A DNA stretch of 54,574 nt from Woeseiaceae bacterium (GCA_021773055.1 JAJFKV010000058.1:1-54574), one strand, 5' to 3'. Positions 34,950 to 44,080 are shown, numbered from the stretch's first letter. Numbers and translations: made by a program. Notes: generated by a model not told the origin, from the sequence alone.

Positions 34950-36971
34950 ATGTCTAACCCTCTGCTAGACACTTCATCACTGCCACGGTTTGGCGAAATC
35001 AATCCGGACCACGTGTTGCCAGCCATCGAGCAAATAATCGCAAACCACCGCGAGCAGCTCGACACCTTGCTCGCGAATAATCCTGATCCCGATTTCGACT
35101 CCCTCGTCGTGCCCGTCGAATTAATGGAACATGAACTTGGTCGCGTCTGGTCGCCTGTTACTCACTTGCAAAGTGTACTCGGATCACGGGATTGGCGGGA
35201 GGCCTTCAAGCAAGCTCTTCCATTACTGACCGAGCATGGCACCGAAATGTCACAGAACGTAAGTTTGCAACGCGCCTATGCTGGTGTCGGCGAGTCTCTT
35301 GCTGCTGACGCATGCGAATCTCAACGCAGCGCAGTCGATCACGCACTGCGCGACTTTCATCTTGCTGGCGTTGACCTTCCCGCTGCTGACAAGAACCGGT
35401 TCAAGGAAATCATGCAGGAGCTGGCGGCTTATCAGGCGAGCTTTGAACACAACGTGCAGGACGCCTCGGACAACTGGTCGCTGCATATTCAGAGCGCCGA
35501 GGAGCTCGTCGGTGTCCCGCAACAAGCCCTGGACCGGGCTGCGGAAGATGCCGCAGAAAAGCAGCTCGAGGGCTGGCTGCTACAACTTAATTACCCGACC
35601 TACGACGCGATCATGAAACACGCCCACGATCGCCAGTTGCGTGAAAAATTGTATCGCGCCTGGTCCACGCGGGGCTCCGACCGGGGCGAGAATCCGGAGT
35701 GGGACAACAGCGACAACATCGTAAGAATACTGGCGCTACGCCATGAGGCCGCTAACCTGGTCGGTTTCGCCAATTACGCCGAGTATTCAATGGCGACAAA
35801 AATGGCGGATTCCAGCGACCACGTGCTCGGATTTCTTCGTGAGTTGGCCAGCCGTTCGCGTGCCGCAGCAGAACAGGAGCTTTCTGAGCTACAGGAATTC
35901 GCCGGGGCTGACCTCGCTCCCTGGGACATCACATTCTGGCTTGAGAAGTACAAGCAGGCCAAGTTCTCTGTCTCCAACGAAGAGTTGCGTCAGTACTTTC
36001 CGGCCAAGACCGTCATCAACGGCCTGTTCGAGCTCGCCGCACGACTGTACGACGTCAGTCTGGAACAGAATAACGAAGTAGCTGTCTGGCATGAGGACGC
36101 TCGCTACTTCTCAATCAGGAATTCGGCGGGCGAGACTATCGGTGGTTTTTACACCGACATCTATGCACGCAACGGCAAACGCAATGGCGCCTGGATCGAC
36201 GAGTGTATTAGCCGGCAGGACATCAACGGCAGCACAGCGCTGCCGGTCGGCTACCTGGTTTGCAACTTTCCTCCGCTGGACGACACCGGGCTCTCGTTAC
36301 TGACGCACGACGATGTCGTAACGCTGTTTCACGAATTCGGCCACATGCTGCACCACTTGCTGACGCGTATCGGTATACCAAGCGTGTCCGGCATCAATGG
36401 CGTGCCCTGGGATGCGGTCGAATTACCGAGTCAGTTCATGGAAAATTTCGCCTGGAGCTACGAGGTGCTGAACAAGTGCTCCTCACATCCGCAAACGGGT
36501 GAGCCACTGCCGCGAAACATGTTCGACAAACTCAAGCAAAGCCGAACCGCTGGAGCCGGGCTTGCGATGCTACGCCAGCTTGAGTTGGGCATGTTTGATT
36601 TGCGCCTGCACGCCGAATACCAGCCGGACCAGCCGGTCGCCGCGTTGCAGATGCTCGATGACGTACGCGCTGAAGTCTCACAGCTGCAACACCCGGAGTA
36701 CAACCGCATGCCGCACGCCTTCTCGCACATTTTTGCGGGTGGCTATGCCGCCGGCTACTACAGTTACAAATGGGCTGAGGTTTTGGCTGCGGATGCATTC
36801 GCGGCTTTTGAGGAGGTCGGCATTTTTGACCCGGACACCGCACAGCGATTCCGCCGCGAAATTCTCGAGGTTGGCGGAAGCCGGGATATCGTGGATGCAT
36901 ACATCGCCTTCCGCGGCCGCAAGCCAACCATCGATGCGTTGTTGCGCCAAGATGGAATTCAATCGGCGTGA
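34950..36971 (+). CDS. prlC: Oligopeptidase A (M3 family)
   Basis: This zinc oligopeptidase degrades signal peptides and other short peptides in the cytoplasm. At 673 residues it is close to E. coli PrlC (680). The zinc motif is LFHEFGHMLHHLL (HExxH), with the third ligand Glu about 25 residues later in VELPSQFMENFAWS. The N-terminus (LPRFGEINPDHVLPAIEQ) and the late motif (SHIFAGGYAAGYYSYKWAEVLAAD) are those of the M3A family. It starts at ATG 34950 and overlaps xthA by four bases (GTGA). Confidence 0.97.
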   Translation: MSNPLLDTSSLPRFGEINPDHVLPAIEQIIANHREQLDTLLANNPDPDFDSLVVPVELMEHELGRVWSPVTHLQSVLGSRDWREAFKQALPLLTEHGTEMSQNVSLQRAYAGVGESLAADACESQRSAVDHALRDFHLAGVDLPAADKNRFKEIMQELAAYQASFEHNVQDASDNWSLHIQSAEELVGVPQQALDRAAEDAAEKQLEGWLLQLNYPTYDAIMKHAHDRQLREKLYRAWSTRGSDRGENPEWDNSDNIVRILALRHEAANLVGFANYAEYSMATKMADSSDHVLGFLRELASRSRAAAEQELSELQEFAGADLAPWDITFWLEKYKQAKFSVSNEELRQYFPAKTVINGLFELAARLYDVSLEQNNEVAVWHEDARYFSIRNSAGETIGGFYTDIYARNGKRNGAWIDECISRQDINGSTALPVGYLVCNFPPLDDTGLSLLTHDDVVTLFHEFGHMLHHLLTRIGIPSVSGINGVPWDAVELPSQFMENFAWSYEVLNKCSSHPQTGEPLPRNMFDKLKQSRTAGAGLAMLRQLELGMFDLRLHAEYQPDQPVAALQMLDDVRAEVSQLQHPEYNRMPHAFSHIFAGGYAAGYYSYKWAEVLAADAFAAFEEVGIFDPDTAQRFRREILEVGGSRDIVDAYIAFRGRKPTIDALLRQDGIQSA

Positions 36972-37735
36972 AGATCGCCACATGGAACGTAAATTCCATG
37001 AATGTGCGGCGGCCACATGTTATCGAGTGGCTGCAGGCACACCAACCCGATGTCCTGGTTCTGCAGGAAATCAAACAACTCACCGAGAAGTTTCCACTCG
37101 ATGAGTTACAGTCGATCGGCTATCACGCGATCGCCAGCGGACAGAAGACTTACAACGGCGTCGCTGTCATTAGCAAGACGCCGGCGAGTGACCCGGTAAC
37201 CGACTTTCCGGACCTTGAGGATCCGCAGCGACGAATTCTCGCGAGTACGGTCGGTGACGTGCGTGTCATCGACCTGTACATACCCAATGGTTCCGAAGTT
37301 GGTTCCGACAAGTATGAGTACAAGCTTGGCTGGCTGGCGTCTCTACAGCGCTTCCTTGAAGCTGAAATGAAGGCCCGTGAGAAGCTCATCGTTCTGGGGG
37401 ACTTCAATATCGCACCAGCCGATGAGGACGTGCACAACCCTGAAAAGTGGGGCGAGGCTATTCTTTGCAGCCCACCGGAACGCAAAGCACTGCGTGACGT
37501 GCTTGCCCTCGGACTGACCGATGTCTTTCGCGAGTTTGAGCACCCTCCGAAAACGTTTAGCTGGTGGGACTATCGGGCCGCGGGCTTTCGGCGCAACGCG
37601 GGACTCCGAATTGACCTCATTCTGACCAGCGAAGCAATGACCAGGCGTTGCACCGCATGTTACGTCGACAAGGAACCAAGAGGCTGGGAGCGACCTTCTG
37701 ACCATGCTCCGGTTGTTGCAGAATTTGATTTCTGA
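36968..37735 (+). CDS. xthA: Exodeoxyribonuclease III
   Basis: This AP endonuclease and 3'-5' exonuclease acts in base excision repair. The 255 residues have the exonuclease III motifs: MKIATWNVNSMNVR, LQEIKQ with the metal-binding Glu near residue 34, YNGVAVIS, DLYIPNGS, LGDFNIAPADEDVH with the catalytic Asp/Asn pair, FSWWDYRAAGFRRNAGLRID and SDHAPVVAEF with the final Asp-His. GTG 36968 overlaps the prlC stop, so translation is coupled. It is functionally linked to tag, the glycosylase that makes AP sites, but not in the same operon. Confidence 0.96.
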   Translation: MKIATWNVNSMNVRRPHVIEWLQAHQPDVLVLQEIKQLTEKFPLDELQSIGYHAIASGQKTYNGVAVISKTPASDPVTDFPDLEDPQRRILASTVGDVRVIDLYIPNGSEVGSDKYEYKLGWLASLQRFLEAEMKAREKLIVLGDFNIAPADEDVHNPEKWGEAILCSPPERKALRDVLALGLTDVFREFEHPPKTFSWWDYRAAGFRRNAGLRIDLILTSEAMTRRCTACYVDKEPRGWERPSDHAPVVAEFDF

Positions 37736-37837
37736 GCACTGCGTATACGCCTCACCGGCAGTTTACATATTCCACAGAATCAATCTGTGAGGCTTGCATC
37801 CGCCGTGTATGATGACAACGAAAAACAGCAGAGAATC

Positions 37838-38875
37838 ATGTCTCAAGACCGGCGCAACGATTACGATGTAAGCAACACTGTCCAGGTTAGTAGTCCTGTG
37901 TCGGTGCGTAACGCTGTGTACGAATTATTCTCCGAAACTTTTCCCGGCATGTCGTACGACAAATTGTGGCTCGCGTTTTACGATTTCGAGCGCTTGTTCA
38001 CGGGTCGCTATCCCGGCTATACCGGATGCGATACAACCTATCACGACATGCAGCACACATTGGATATGACGCTTGCCGTCGCCCGTCTTATCGTTGGCTA
38101 CGAACGCAGCGTCGAGTCGACGGATCGTCTTGGTGCCCAGCGAGCGCAAATGGCCATTGTGACATCGCTGTTTCATGACTCGGGCTATATCCGCCACGAG
38201 GTTCGTGACAAAAACTTTAGCAACGGCGCTGAGTTTACGCTCTACCACGTGTCGCGCAGCGCGGACTTCCTGCGCCGCTATTTGCCGGGATTGGGAATGG
38301 CCATGGACGTCGGTGTCAGCAGCATGATTGTTCACTTCACCGGCTACGAGCTCGATCTCGACCAGATTGAACTTGATGACCCTCGCGACATTATCAGTGG
38401 GCACCTGATTGGAACCGCTGATCTGATCGCACAAATGGCCGACCGCTGCTATCTCGAAAAATGTCGTGATCGGCTGTACATGGAGTTCGTAGTCGGCGGT
38501 GTTGCTGTCGAGAATGCGAAGCCGGGCGAGTACATGATTCGCTACAAGTCCGGAGAGGATTTATTGAGAAAGACGCCTGGCTTTTACCAGCAGGTAACGC
38601 GTGACCGACTGAATTCCAAGTTCAACCGCGTGTATCGGTACGCCGAAGTTTTATACAGTGGACAAAACCCCTACATCGACGCGATCAGAAATAATATTAC
38701 GCATCTTGTTCGTGTTCTAAAGTCAAACGATTGGTCGATCTTACGGCGCGAGCCAGCTTACTACCTCGGAATTGAAGATGCCGTCCATGACATCGAACAA
38801 CTGGTCGCGTCACAGCTCGCCTCACTATCGGGCACGAGCGTCAAGAACGACAGACCCCTAATCATGCCCAGCTGA
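37838..38875 (+). CDS. HD-domain protein, putative phosphohydrolase
   Basis: This 345-residue cytoplasmic protein has metal-binding His/Asp residues spread as in HD/PDEase proteins: YHDMQHTLDMTLAVARL (near residue 70), then SLFHDSGYIRHE with the HD pair near 118, and later a conserved-looking IGTADLIAQMADRCYLE. It may cleave a cyclic nucleotide or other phosphate ester; the substrate is unknown. The frame is open from GTG 37787, but ATG 37838 (MSQDRRNDYDV) is the more probable start. No partner gene is apparent; it stands between xthA and a converging membrane-protein gene. Confidence 0.78.
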   Translation: MSQDRRNDYDVSNTVQVSSPVSVRNAVYELFSETFPGMSYDKLWLAFYDFERLFTGRYPGYTGCDTTYHDMQHTLDMTLAVARLIVGYERSVESTDRLGAQRAQMAIVTSLFHDSGYIRHEVRDKNFSNGAEFTLYHVSRSADFLRRYLPGLGMAMDVGVSSMIVHFTGYELDLDQIELDDPRDIISGHLIGTADLIAQMADRCYLEKCRDRLYMEFVVGGVAVENAKPGEYMIRYKSGEDLLRKTPGFYQQVTRDRLNSKFNRVYRYAEVLYSGQNPYIDAIRNNITHLVRVLKSNDWSILRREPAYYLGIEDAVHDIEQLVASQLASLSGTSVKNDRPLIMPS

Positions 38876-38911
38876 GGACGCCCGCATCGGCACATAGTTT
38901 GTGCCGAGCAG

Positions 38912-39466
38912 TCAGTCATTATCTTGTTCCTCGCGCCACAGTCTCAAAGCATGGTATTCAGATCTCGACAAACGGCGGTTTGCATAAAACGCAGCGAGTG
39001 CAGACGCCACACTGGCGTAGACACCATCGGCGATCGTCAGAACCTCATCGAAAAAGACCGGCCATGTCATGCTCGTGACGGCCTGCAAAATCTGTATTGT
39101 TCCCGTACCGAAACCCTCTGCGGTCACGGATGCGGCGACGACAATATTCGCTATCAATGACCCGGAGGCCGCCAGTACGGCTGCAATAAGTGGAAAGCGC
39201 CAGTCGATACCCCGACCCGCCAGGCGGATGCTGCTACCGAGCAAAAAACCGAGCGCGACGGTTAGCCATGGGAAAATACGATTTGTTAATTCTGACAATA
39301 CCACCCAAATCAAACTAAACAGGATGATAGTAATGAGCCCTGCGACGATGGCATTACGAATCGATTGTGCGGCAACCAGTCGCCTGCCTCCGGCAGCGGT
39401 TACGTTCTTGTGCGCGCCGGTACCGTGTTTTTTTCGCAGCCGTAGTGGGTTTTGTACATCACTCAT
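38912..39466 (-). CDS. Membrane protein of unknown function
   Basis: This 184-residue protein has a basic N-terminus (LRLRKKHGTGAHKN) and three or four hydrophobic segments (NAIVAGLITIILFSLIWVVL; LTVALGFLLGSSIRLA; FPLIAAVLAASGSLIANIVVAASV; and a weaker one near VASALAAFYA). No family was recognised. The start is either ATG 39466 or a few codons further upstream (ATG 39481). It converges on the HD gene and is divergent from the BCCT transporter gene. Confidence 0.65.
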   Translation of the reverse strand: MSDVQNPLRLRKKHGTGAHKNVTAAGGRRLVAAQSIRNAIVAGLITIILFSLIWVVLSELTNRIFPWLTVALGFLLGSSIRLAGRGIDWRFPLIAAVLAASGSLIANIVVAASVTAEGFGTGTIQILQAVTSMTWPVFFDEVLTIADGVYASVASALAAFYANRRLSRSEYHALRLWREEQDND

Positions 39467-39571
39467 GCTGTCGATCATATCGTGAATGGTGCTGAATGAG
39501 GTCACCAGAGGCAATGAAGCTATCGATCAGGGTAGTATTCGTAGATTGATAGTTCTTACTCAGGGGGTGGT

Positions 39572-41077
39572 GTGGAACAGAGCCGAATAGATTGGCCCGG
39601 TTTTGGGCTGAGTGCGGCGATTATCGTTCTCGTGGCGATTCCTCTGTTTGCGTTCCCGGACGAGTCAAGCGTGTTCCTGGAGCGACTGTACGCCTACATC
39701 GCTAACGAGTTCGGGGTCCTTTATTTGCTCGCCAGCGTAGCGGCGATCGGTTTTTTGACCTGGCTCGCTTTTAGTCGCTTCGGCAACATCACATTGGGTG
39801 ACCGTGATGACGGCAAAGCCGAGTTCAGCGAAATAAGCTGGATCGGCATGTTGTTCTGCGCCGGCGTTGGTGCAGGATTGTTGTACTGGTGCGGTGTCGA
39901 GTGGGCGTTCTATTACGACGCCCCACCTTTCGGTGTTGAGCCACGCAGCACCGAGGCGGCGGAGTGGGCGTCCACGTACGGTCTGTTCCACTGGGGCTTT
40001 ACCGCCTGGGCATTTTACTGCCTGCCTGCTGTAGCGATCGCGTATCCCTATTACTCAAAAAAGCTCGACATACTTCGCTTCAGCGTTAGTTGCCACTGGT
40101 TCTTGCAGGGCAAGGAGCATGGTCCGCTGGCGCGTTCGATCGACTTCTTATTCATGATCGCACTACTGGGTGGTGCAGCATCAAGCCTCGGCTTTTCGAC
40201 GCCGATGATCGCAGCGACTATCAGCTGGCTGTTCAGCATTGAGCCGAACGATACTTTGGAAATCGCCGTGGTTTTCCTGTGTATCTCGTTATTCGCCGTG
40301 AGCGTCTGGCTCGGCCTTAAGAAAGGCATTAAACGTCTGAGCAATATCAATGTCGGACTGGCGTTCGCTTTGCTGGCGTTCATATTGCTTGCCGGCCCGA
40401 CTGTGTTTCTCTTAAAGGCCAGCCTCAACGGCCTCGGTGTAATGGCACAGAATTTCCTGCGCATGAACTTCTGGACCGACCCCTTTGCCGAATCCGGCTT
40501 CGTCGAGAGCTGGACTATTTTCTACTGGGCCTGGTGGATCGCCTTCGCACCTTACGTCGGTCTGTTCGTTACACGCATATCCAAGGGCAGGACCATTCGT
40601 CAGATGATTGCCGGGATGCTCATTTGGGGCTCGCTCGGTAGCTGGCTGTTTTACATGATCATGGGCAACTATGGGCTGTATCTTGAGCTAAGTGGCGCGC
40701 TCGATTTCACGGGCATCATGAAATCCCAAAGTGGCAATGCGGCGATAGTCGCCATGCTGGAAACGCTACCGATGGCCGCGGTCGTTATCGGACTGTTTTC
40801 CGTCATCGCGATTATTTTTGCTGCGACGACTTATGACTCAGCGTCTTACACCCTGGCGTCGAGCGCGACATTACATCTCAAGTCGGGCGATGATCCGGCC
40901 CGCTGGCACCGTGTTTTCTGGGCATTAGCACTCGGCATCATGCCGGTTGCGCTGATGTTGCTGGACGGCAACCTGCGTCCTGTCCAGGTTATTCTGCTAG
41001 TGGTTTCTCTTCCTATCCTGCTGGTCGGCGTTGTGATGTCCGTGGCTCTCGTGAAGTCATTAAAGGCAGCGCCTTGA
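39572..41077 (+). CDS. BCCT family betaine/carnitine/choline transporter
   Basis: This 501-residue transporter has about 12 membrane segments. The BCCT signature is present: MLFCAGVGAGLLYWCGVEWAFYY near the third span, and FYWAWWIAFAPYVGLFVTRISKGRTIRQMI with the Trp-rich substrate region of span 8. Such transporters take up compatible solutes or their precursors with sodium or protons, which fits a saline habitat. It lacks the long C-terminal osmosensing tail of BetP. The GTG at 39572 follows GGGGGTGG. The epimerase gene overlaps the end by four bases, so the two are co-transcribed. Confidence 0.93.
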   Translation: MEQSRIDWPGFGLSAAIIVLVAIPLFAFPDESSVFLERLYAYIANEFGVLYLLASVAAIGFLTWLAFSRFGNITLGDRDDGKAEFSEISWIGMLFCAGVGAGLLYWCGVEWAFYYDAPPFGVEPRSTEAAEWASTYGLFHWGFTAWAFYCLPAVAIAYPYYSKKLDILRFSVSCHWFLQGKEHGPLARSIDFLFMIALLGGAASSLGFSTPMIAATISWLFSIEPNDTLEIAVVFLCISLFAVSVWLGLKKGIKRLSNINVGLAFALLAFILLAGPTVFLLKASLNGLGVMAQNFLRMNFWTDPFAESGFVESWTIFYWAWWIAFAPYVGLFVTRISKGRTIRQMIAGMLIWGSLGSWLFYMIMGNYGLYLELSGALDFTGIMKSQSGNAAIVAMLETLPMAAVVIGLFSVIAIIFAATTYDSASYTLASSATLHLKSGDDPARWHRVFWALALGIMPVALMLLDGNLRPVQVILLVVSLPILLVGVVMSVALVKSLKAAP

Positions 41078-41976
41078 AGCGCGTCTTGCTTACCGGCGCT
41101 GCAGGGTATATCGGGCGACATATGCCGAATGACCTCGTAGCACTAGGCTATGAAGTTCACGCGGTATCAAGGAACAGGAGCGAGAATACCGAGGGCATAA
41201 CCTGGCATGCGGTTGACCTGCTTGATGCGGCGGCGACCCACGCTCTGGTGGCTGACGTCGAAGCCACTCACCTGTTGCATCTCGCCTGGGTCACCGAACC
41301 CGGCGTTTACTGGCAATCACCGCAGAACAGCGAGTGGTTCGGCGCCAGCATGAACTTACTTGAGGAATTCGTGAACCACGGTGGCCAACGCGCGGTTCTT
41401 GCGGGCACCTGCTTTGAGTACGCCTGGACAGACGGACACTGCATCGAAAACGAGACGCCCCTGCGCGCCAAGTCGTTGTATGCAGAAAACAAGCTGGCTT
41501 TTCGTGACGCTGCTTACGCCCTGGCGGAAAAATCAGATTTGAGCGTGGCGTGGGCGCGGGTTTTCTTTTCCTTCGGCCCCCATGAGCGGGCTGAGCGACT
41601 TGTGCCCGCGGTCATTCGCGCGCTGCTCGCTGGCGAACGCGCCAAGTGTAGTGATGGCGACCTTGTCCGTGACTTTATGTATGCACCGGATGTTGCCGGG
41701 GCGATGGTCGCGGTGCTCGATGCAGACTTTCGCGGCGACATCAATATCGCATCCAGAGCTGCGGTGACACTCGAGGAGCTCGTCAACCGAATCGCCATCA
41801 AGCTCAATGGTACAGACCTCATCGATTTTGGACTCTACCCGCGGCGACCTGATGACCCGCAGAAAATTACTGCCGATGTGTCACGCCTTTACGATGTCGT
41901 CGGCTGGACGCCCGGGCACGATCTCGACTCGGCCCTGGATAAGACGATCACCTGGTGGCGAAATCAGGCCGTATAG
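41074..41976 (+). CDS. NAD-dependent epimerase/dehydratase family protein
   Basis: This 300-residue extended short-chain dehydrogenase has the NAD loop LLTGAAGYIGRH at residues about 4-15, a Thr in AGTCFEYAWTD at the catalytic Ser/Thr position, and a YAENK tetrad (Tyr-x3-Lys) near residue 132. The C-terminal region (DFMYAPDVAGAMVAVLD) resembles nucleotide-sugar epimerases and dehydratases. The substrate is not certain. TTG 41074 overlaps the BCCT stop. Its stop and that of the DUF1304 gene are directly adjacent, tail to tail. Confidence 0.9.
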   Translation: MKRVLLTGAAGYIGRHMPNDLVALGYEVHAVSRNRSENTEGITWHAVDLLDAAATHALVADVEATHLLHLAWVTEPGVYWQSPQNSEWFGASMNLLEEFVNHGGQRAVLAGTCFEYAWTDGHCIENETPLRAKSLYAENKLAFRDAAYALAEKSDLSVAWARVFFSFGPHERAERLVPAVIRALLAGERAKCSDGDLVRDFMYAPDVAGAMVAVLDADFRGDINIASRAAVTLEELVNRIAIKLNGTDLIDFGLYPRRPDDPQKITADVSRLYDVVGWTPGHDLDSALDKTITWWRNQAV

Positions 41977-42354
41977 CTAAGAGGCGTCATCGGCCCGACT
42001 CGCGAATACAACCAGCAGAAGCGCAAGCAGTGCGGGGGCGCCCTGAACAAACAGGATCGATGCCTTAGCGGTCAGAGCGCCGAACACCCCGGCGACCAGG
42101 ACGCACGTCAGGAAAAAGATCTTGATCGAGTATGCGTCCTCTTTGCGAATCAGACCCCAGATCAGTCCGGCCGCGAGAAATCCGTTGTATAAGCCCTGGT
42201 TTGCTGCGAGAGCTCTGGATTGCTCGGCAAATTCCGGTGTCAGACCGAACACTTTCATCCCGGTTGGCGTTGTCCAAAAAAACATTTCGAGCGCGAGAAA
42301 TAAAATGTGCTCAATCGCGACCACCGCCACAAAGATTGTTGCTAGTTTTTTCAT
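41977..42354 (-). CDS. DUF1304 family membrane protein
   Basis: This 125-residue protein has four hydrophobic segments and the features of DUF1304: early H-x-FLALEMFFW (EHILFLALEMFFW), then F-A-E-Q and NQGLYNGFLAAGLIWGL. The Asn-Gln-Gly-x-Tyr-Asn-Gly element is characteristic. The function of this family is unknown. Its ATG overlaps the stop of the methyltransferase gene (ATGA), so both are one operon on the minus strand. Confidence 0.88.
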   Translation of the reverse strand: MKKLATIFVAVVAIEHILFLALEMFFWTTPTGMKVFGLTPEFAEQSRALAANQGLYNGFLAAGLIWGLIRKEDAYSIKIFFLTCVLVAGVFGALTAKASILFVQGAPALLALLLVVFASRADDAS

Positions 42355-42989
42355 GAACTCGTCCCTTGGTTTTCAGCTTGCCACCAGCTGTAAAGAAATT
42401 CCTGCCTGCCGCCCATCGGCGTCCGATGAGCTTCGGTCTCGTGCATGCGCAAATTGAAATGGGGCTCAAGTAAAGCTCGCAACATTTCAATAGAATAACG
42501 CTGCACCTCGAGACCGCTGCAGCGTGTCGGACCGTCAGCACTGAACGTTGCCAGCAATAAATGTCCCTGGGTTTGTAGCGACTTCCGCAGAGTTTCGAGG
42601 TAACGATCGCGATCGGCCGCTTCAGTCAGGAAATGAAAGACGGCTCGATCGTGCCAAACCGCGTAATCCCTGGTTGGTTCGAATTCGGTTATGTCAGCCT
42701 CGATCCACTTCGCTCGAGCGGCGCAGTCTCCCAACCGCTTGCGTGATTGCGTGAATGCGCTGGAGGCAATATCGAGAATGCTCACATCCCGGAAGCCGGC
42801 GTCGAGCAGATGGTCAACAAGCGTCGACGCTCCACCGCCCACATCCAGAATAGCAGCGTTCTTCGGCGCACGCGTTGCGCGGATCAACTCAAGTGATTTC
42901 TCAGGAACCGACTGATACCAGGAAACTTCCGAGGACGCCTTTTTCGTATAGACATTCTCCCAGTGTGACTTGCGTAGTTTTTTAGACAA
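42351..42989 (-). CDS. Class I SAM-dependent methyltransferase
   Basis: This 212-residue protein has the SAM-binding loop AAILDVGGGASTLVDHLLD, an acidic end of strand two (VSILDIA) and a later WHDRAVFHFLTE motif (motif IV region). It is soluble, and its substrate is unknown; similar proteins are annotated as thiopurine- or tellurite-type methyltransferases. The start is TTG 42989, with GGAG eight bases upstream. It directly borders the last attC remnant of the cassette array, and the two genes 42351-42989 and 41977-42354 may be either host genes or the last cassette without a recognisable downstream site. Confidence 0.85.
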   Translation of the reverse strand: MSKKLRKSHWENVYTKKASSEVSWYQSVPEKSLELIRATRAPKNAAILDVGGGASTLVDHLLDAGFRDVSILDIASSAFTQSRKRLGDCAARAKWIEADITEFEPTRDYAVWHDRAVFHFLTEAADRDRYLETLRKSLQTQGHLLLATFSADGPTRCSGLEVQRYSIEMLRALLEPHFNLRMHETEAHRTPMGGRQEFLYSWWQAENQGTSS

Positions 42990-42990
42990 C

Positions 42991-43087
42991 GACCCGCTCC
43001 GCAGCTAACTTGTGGCACCCTCACAGTATACGATGGCGCCGACTCGCGGCCAAAAGAGCAGTGCATGAGTGCAGCGCATTGTCAGGC
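42991..43087 (-). repeat. attC site 1 (terminal, degenerate at one end)
   Basis: Minus strand: R'' GCCTGAC (43087-43081), then AATGC and GCTGCACT; L' is GTTAGC (43009-43004). At the expected R' position the bases are GCGGGTC (42997-42991), which have lost the GTT core. The tip differs from the other sites. It is probably inactive for excision on the far side and marks the end of the array. The stop codon of the GNAT gene is the TGA in R''. Confidence 0.75.
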
Positions 43088-43576
43088 CGAATCTGTGCCC
43101 GTCACATGGACATCAATTTGAAGGTGCGGCAATTGGCGGCCAGGAATGCTCCCGGATTCAAGTAATCCGATTTGGTAAGCTCCCGCTGCCTCGTAGAATT
43201 TTGCCACGTTTGGATCGCTTTGAATCTGCAGAGTCGACCCACCTCGTTTCGACACATTTTGAAGTGCGTGTGTCATCAGGTGGCGGCCATGGCCATTACC
43301 GATCTGGCTGGGGTCGACGAACAGCGCGTGGAGGTCGAAAGCCGTCGAAGAGATTTGTCGCAAAACATAAAAGCCAACAACCTCCCCATTAACTTCACGT
43401 ACTACGTGAAAGGCCTCGTGAGCGGCGATTTGGTCTCGCTCAATAGTGAGCTCATCCCGACACGACTCCATAAATTCTGAGGAATACCCCCAAACTGCTT
43501 TAGACCGAAACGCCAAGTCCGAGAGAAGCTCAGATTCATCTGGTGCGGCGCTTCGTATTACGGCTGAGTCTGACAT
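43082..43576 (-). CDS. GNAT family N-acetyltransferase (cassette gene)
   Basis: This 164-residue protein has the GNAT fold markers: motif A as LFVDPSQIGNGHGRHLMTHAL (acetyl-CoA loop IGNGHGR) and motif B as IQSDPNVAKFYEAAGAYQIG. Substrates of such cassette enzymes range from amines and antibiotics to protein termini; none can be named here. The open frame runs 46 codons further upstream, but that part is the translated attC site 2; ATG 43576 (MSDSAVIRSA) is the real start. The stop lies inside attC site 1. Confidence 0.88.
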   Translation of the reverse strand: MSDSAVIRSAAPDESELLSDLAFRSKAVWGYSSEFMESCRDELTIERDQIAAHEAFHVVREVNGEVVGFYVLRQISSTAFDLHALFVDPSQIGNGHGRHLMTHALQNVSKRGGSTLQIQSDPNVAKFYEAAGAYQIGLLESGSIPGRQLPHLQIDVHVTGTDSA

Positions 43577-43579
43577 GCC

Positions 43580-43679
43580 GCCTAAGATCCAAGCTAACTT
43601 GAAACCAGCGTACGGCGGCATTCTTGTGGATGCAAGAATGATGACGGGAGCGGTTTGCGAGTGCTGTGCATTGTTAGAT
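43580..43679 (-). repeat. attC site 2
   Basis: A 100-bp site. Minus strand: R'' ATCTAAC (43679-43673), AATGC spacer, L' GTTAGC, R' CTTAGGC (43586-43580), where the cut base G is C. The tip has the ATTCTTGCATCC/GCAAGAAT hairpin common to most sites here. It is followed by the GNAT start three bases on. Confidence 0.88.
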
Positions 43680-43683
43680 CGAA

Positions 43684-43965
43684 CTATGTGGCCAGGCCGG
43701 CCACGAAAACCCACCCGGTGACTATTCCGAGCGTCGCGGCAAAATAGCCTGTGACAACGTACCCAGAGCTATCGGCTCGCCATGAGCGCCACACAAGGCA
43801 GTACGCAGACGACAGCAAAAGAATCGTTACGCATATTCGAGTGCGATGAGAAAAGAAGATGGCGCCAGGTATCTCAACGGAAAGCACATCAGATGATGCA
43901 GTGAAGAGCCCACAAAGAAATATTATGGCTCCTAACGTGACGTGCGTGATTTCTCGCAAGTTCAA
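43684..43965 (-). CDS. Small membrane protein (cassette gene)
   Basis: This 93-residue protein has three hydrophobic segments: VTLGAIIFLCGLFTASS, RICVTILLLSSAYCLVW and VVTGYFAATLGIVTGWVFVAG. No family was recognised. The start is TTG 43965, eight bases after the R' box of the next site; no good ribosome site is present, so expression may be weak or depend on the attC leader. The TAG stop lies five bases before R'' of attC site 2. Confidence 0.6.
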   Translation of the reverse strand: MNLREITHVTLGAIIFLCGLFTASSDVLSVEIPGAIFFSHRTRICVTILLLSSAYCLVWRSWRADSSGYVVTGYFAATLGIVTGWVFVAGLAT

Positions 43966-43973
43966 ATGCTGCT

Positions 43974-44048
43974 GCCTAACGTTTAAGCTAACGTGATCTC
44001 AGCTTAGGGCGGCATTCTTGCTTTCGCAAGTATGCCGCCCTAAGCTGA
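43974..44048 (-). repeat. R' half of a split attC site, with perfect-like hairpin
   Basis: Minus strand R' is GTTAGGC (43980-43974) with L' GTTAGC (43992-43987). The half site runs for 48 bases to 44021, ending at the tip (TTCTTGC on the plus strand). It then meets an inverted copy of its own tip: arms 43999-44021 and 44026-44048 pair at 22 of 23 positions around a TTTC loop. The missing R'' half is found at 44506-44558, beyond a plus-strand gene. Confidence 0.75.
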
Positions 44049-44080
44049 AGCGAAGTTTTCTCCAGCTACCAGAGGCACCG

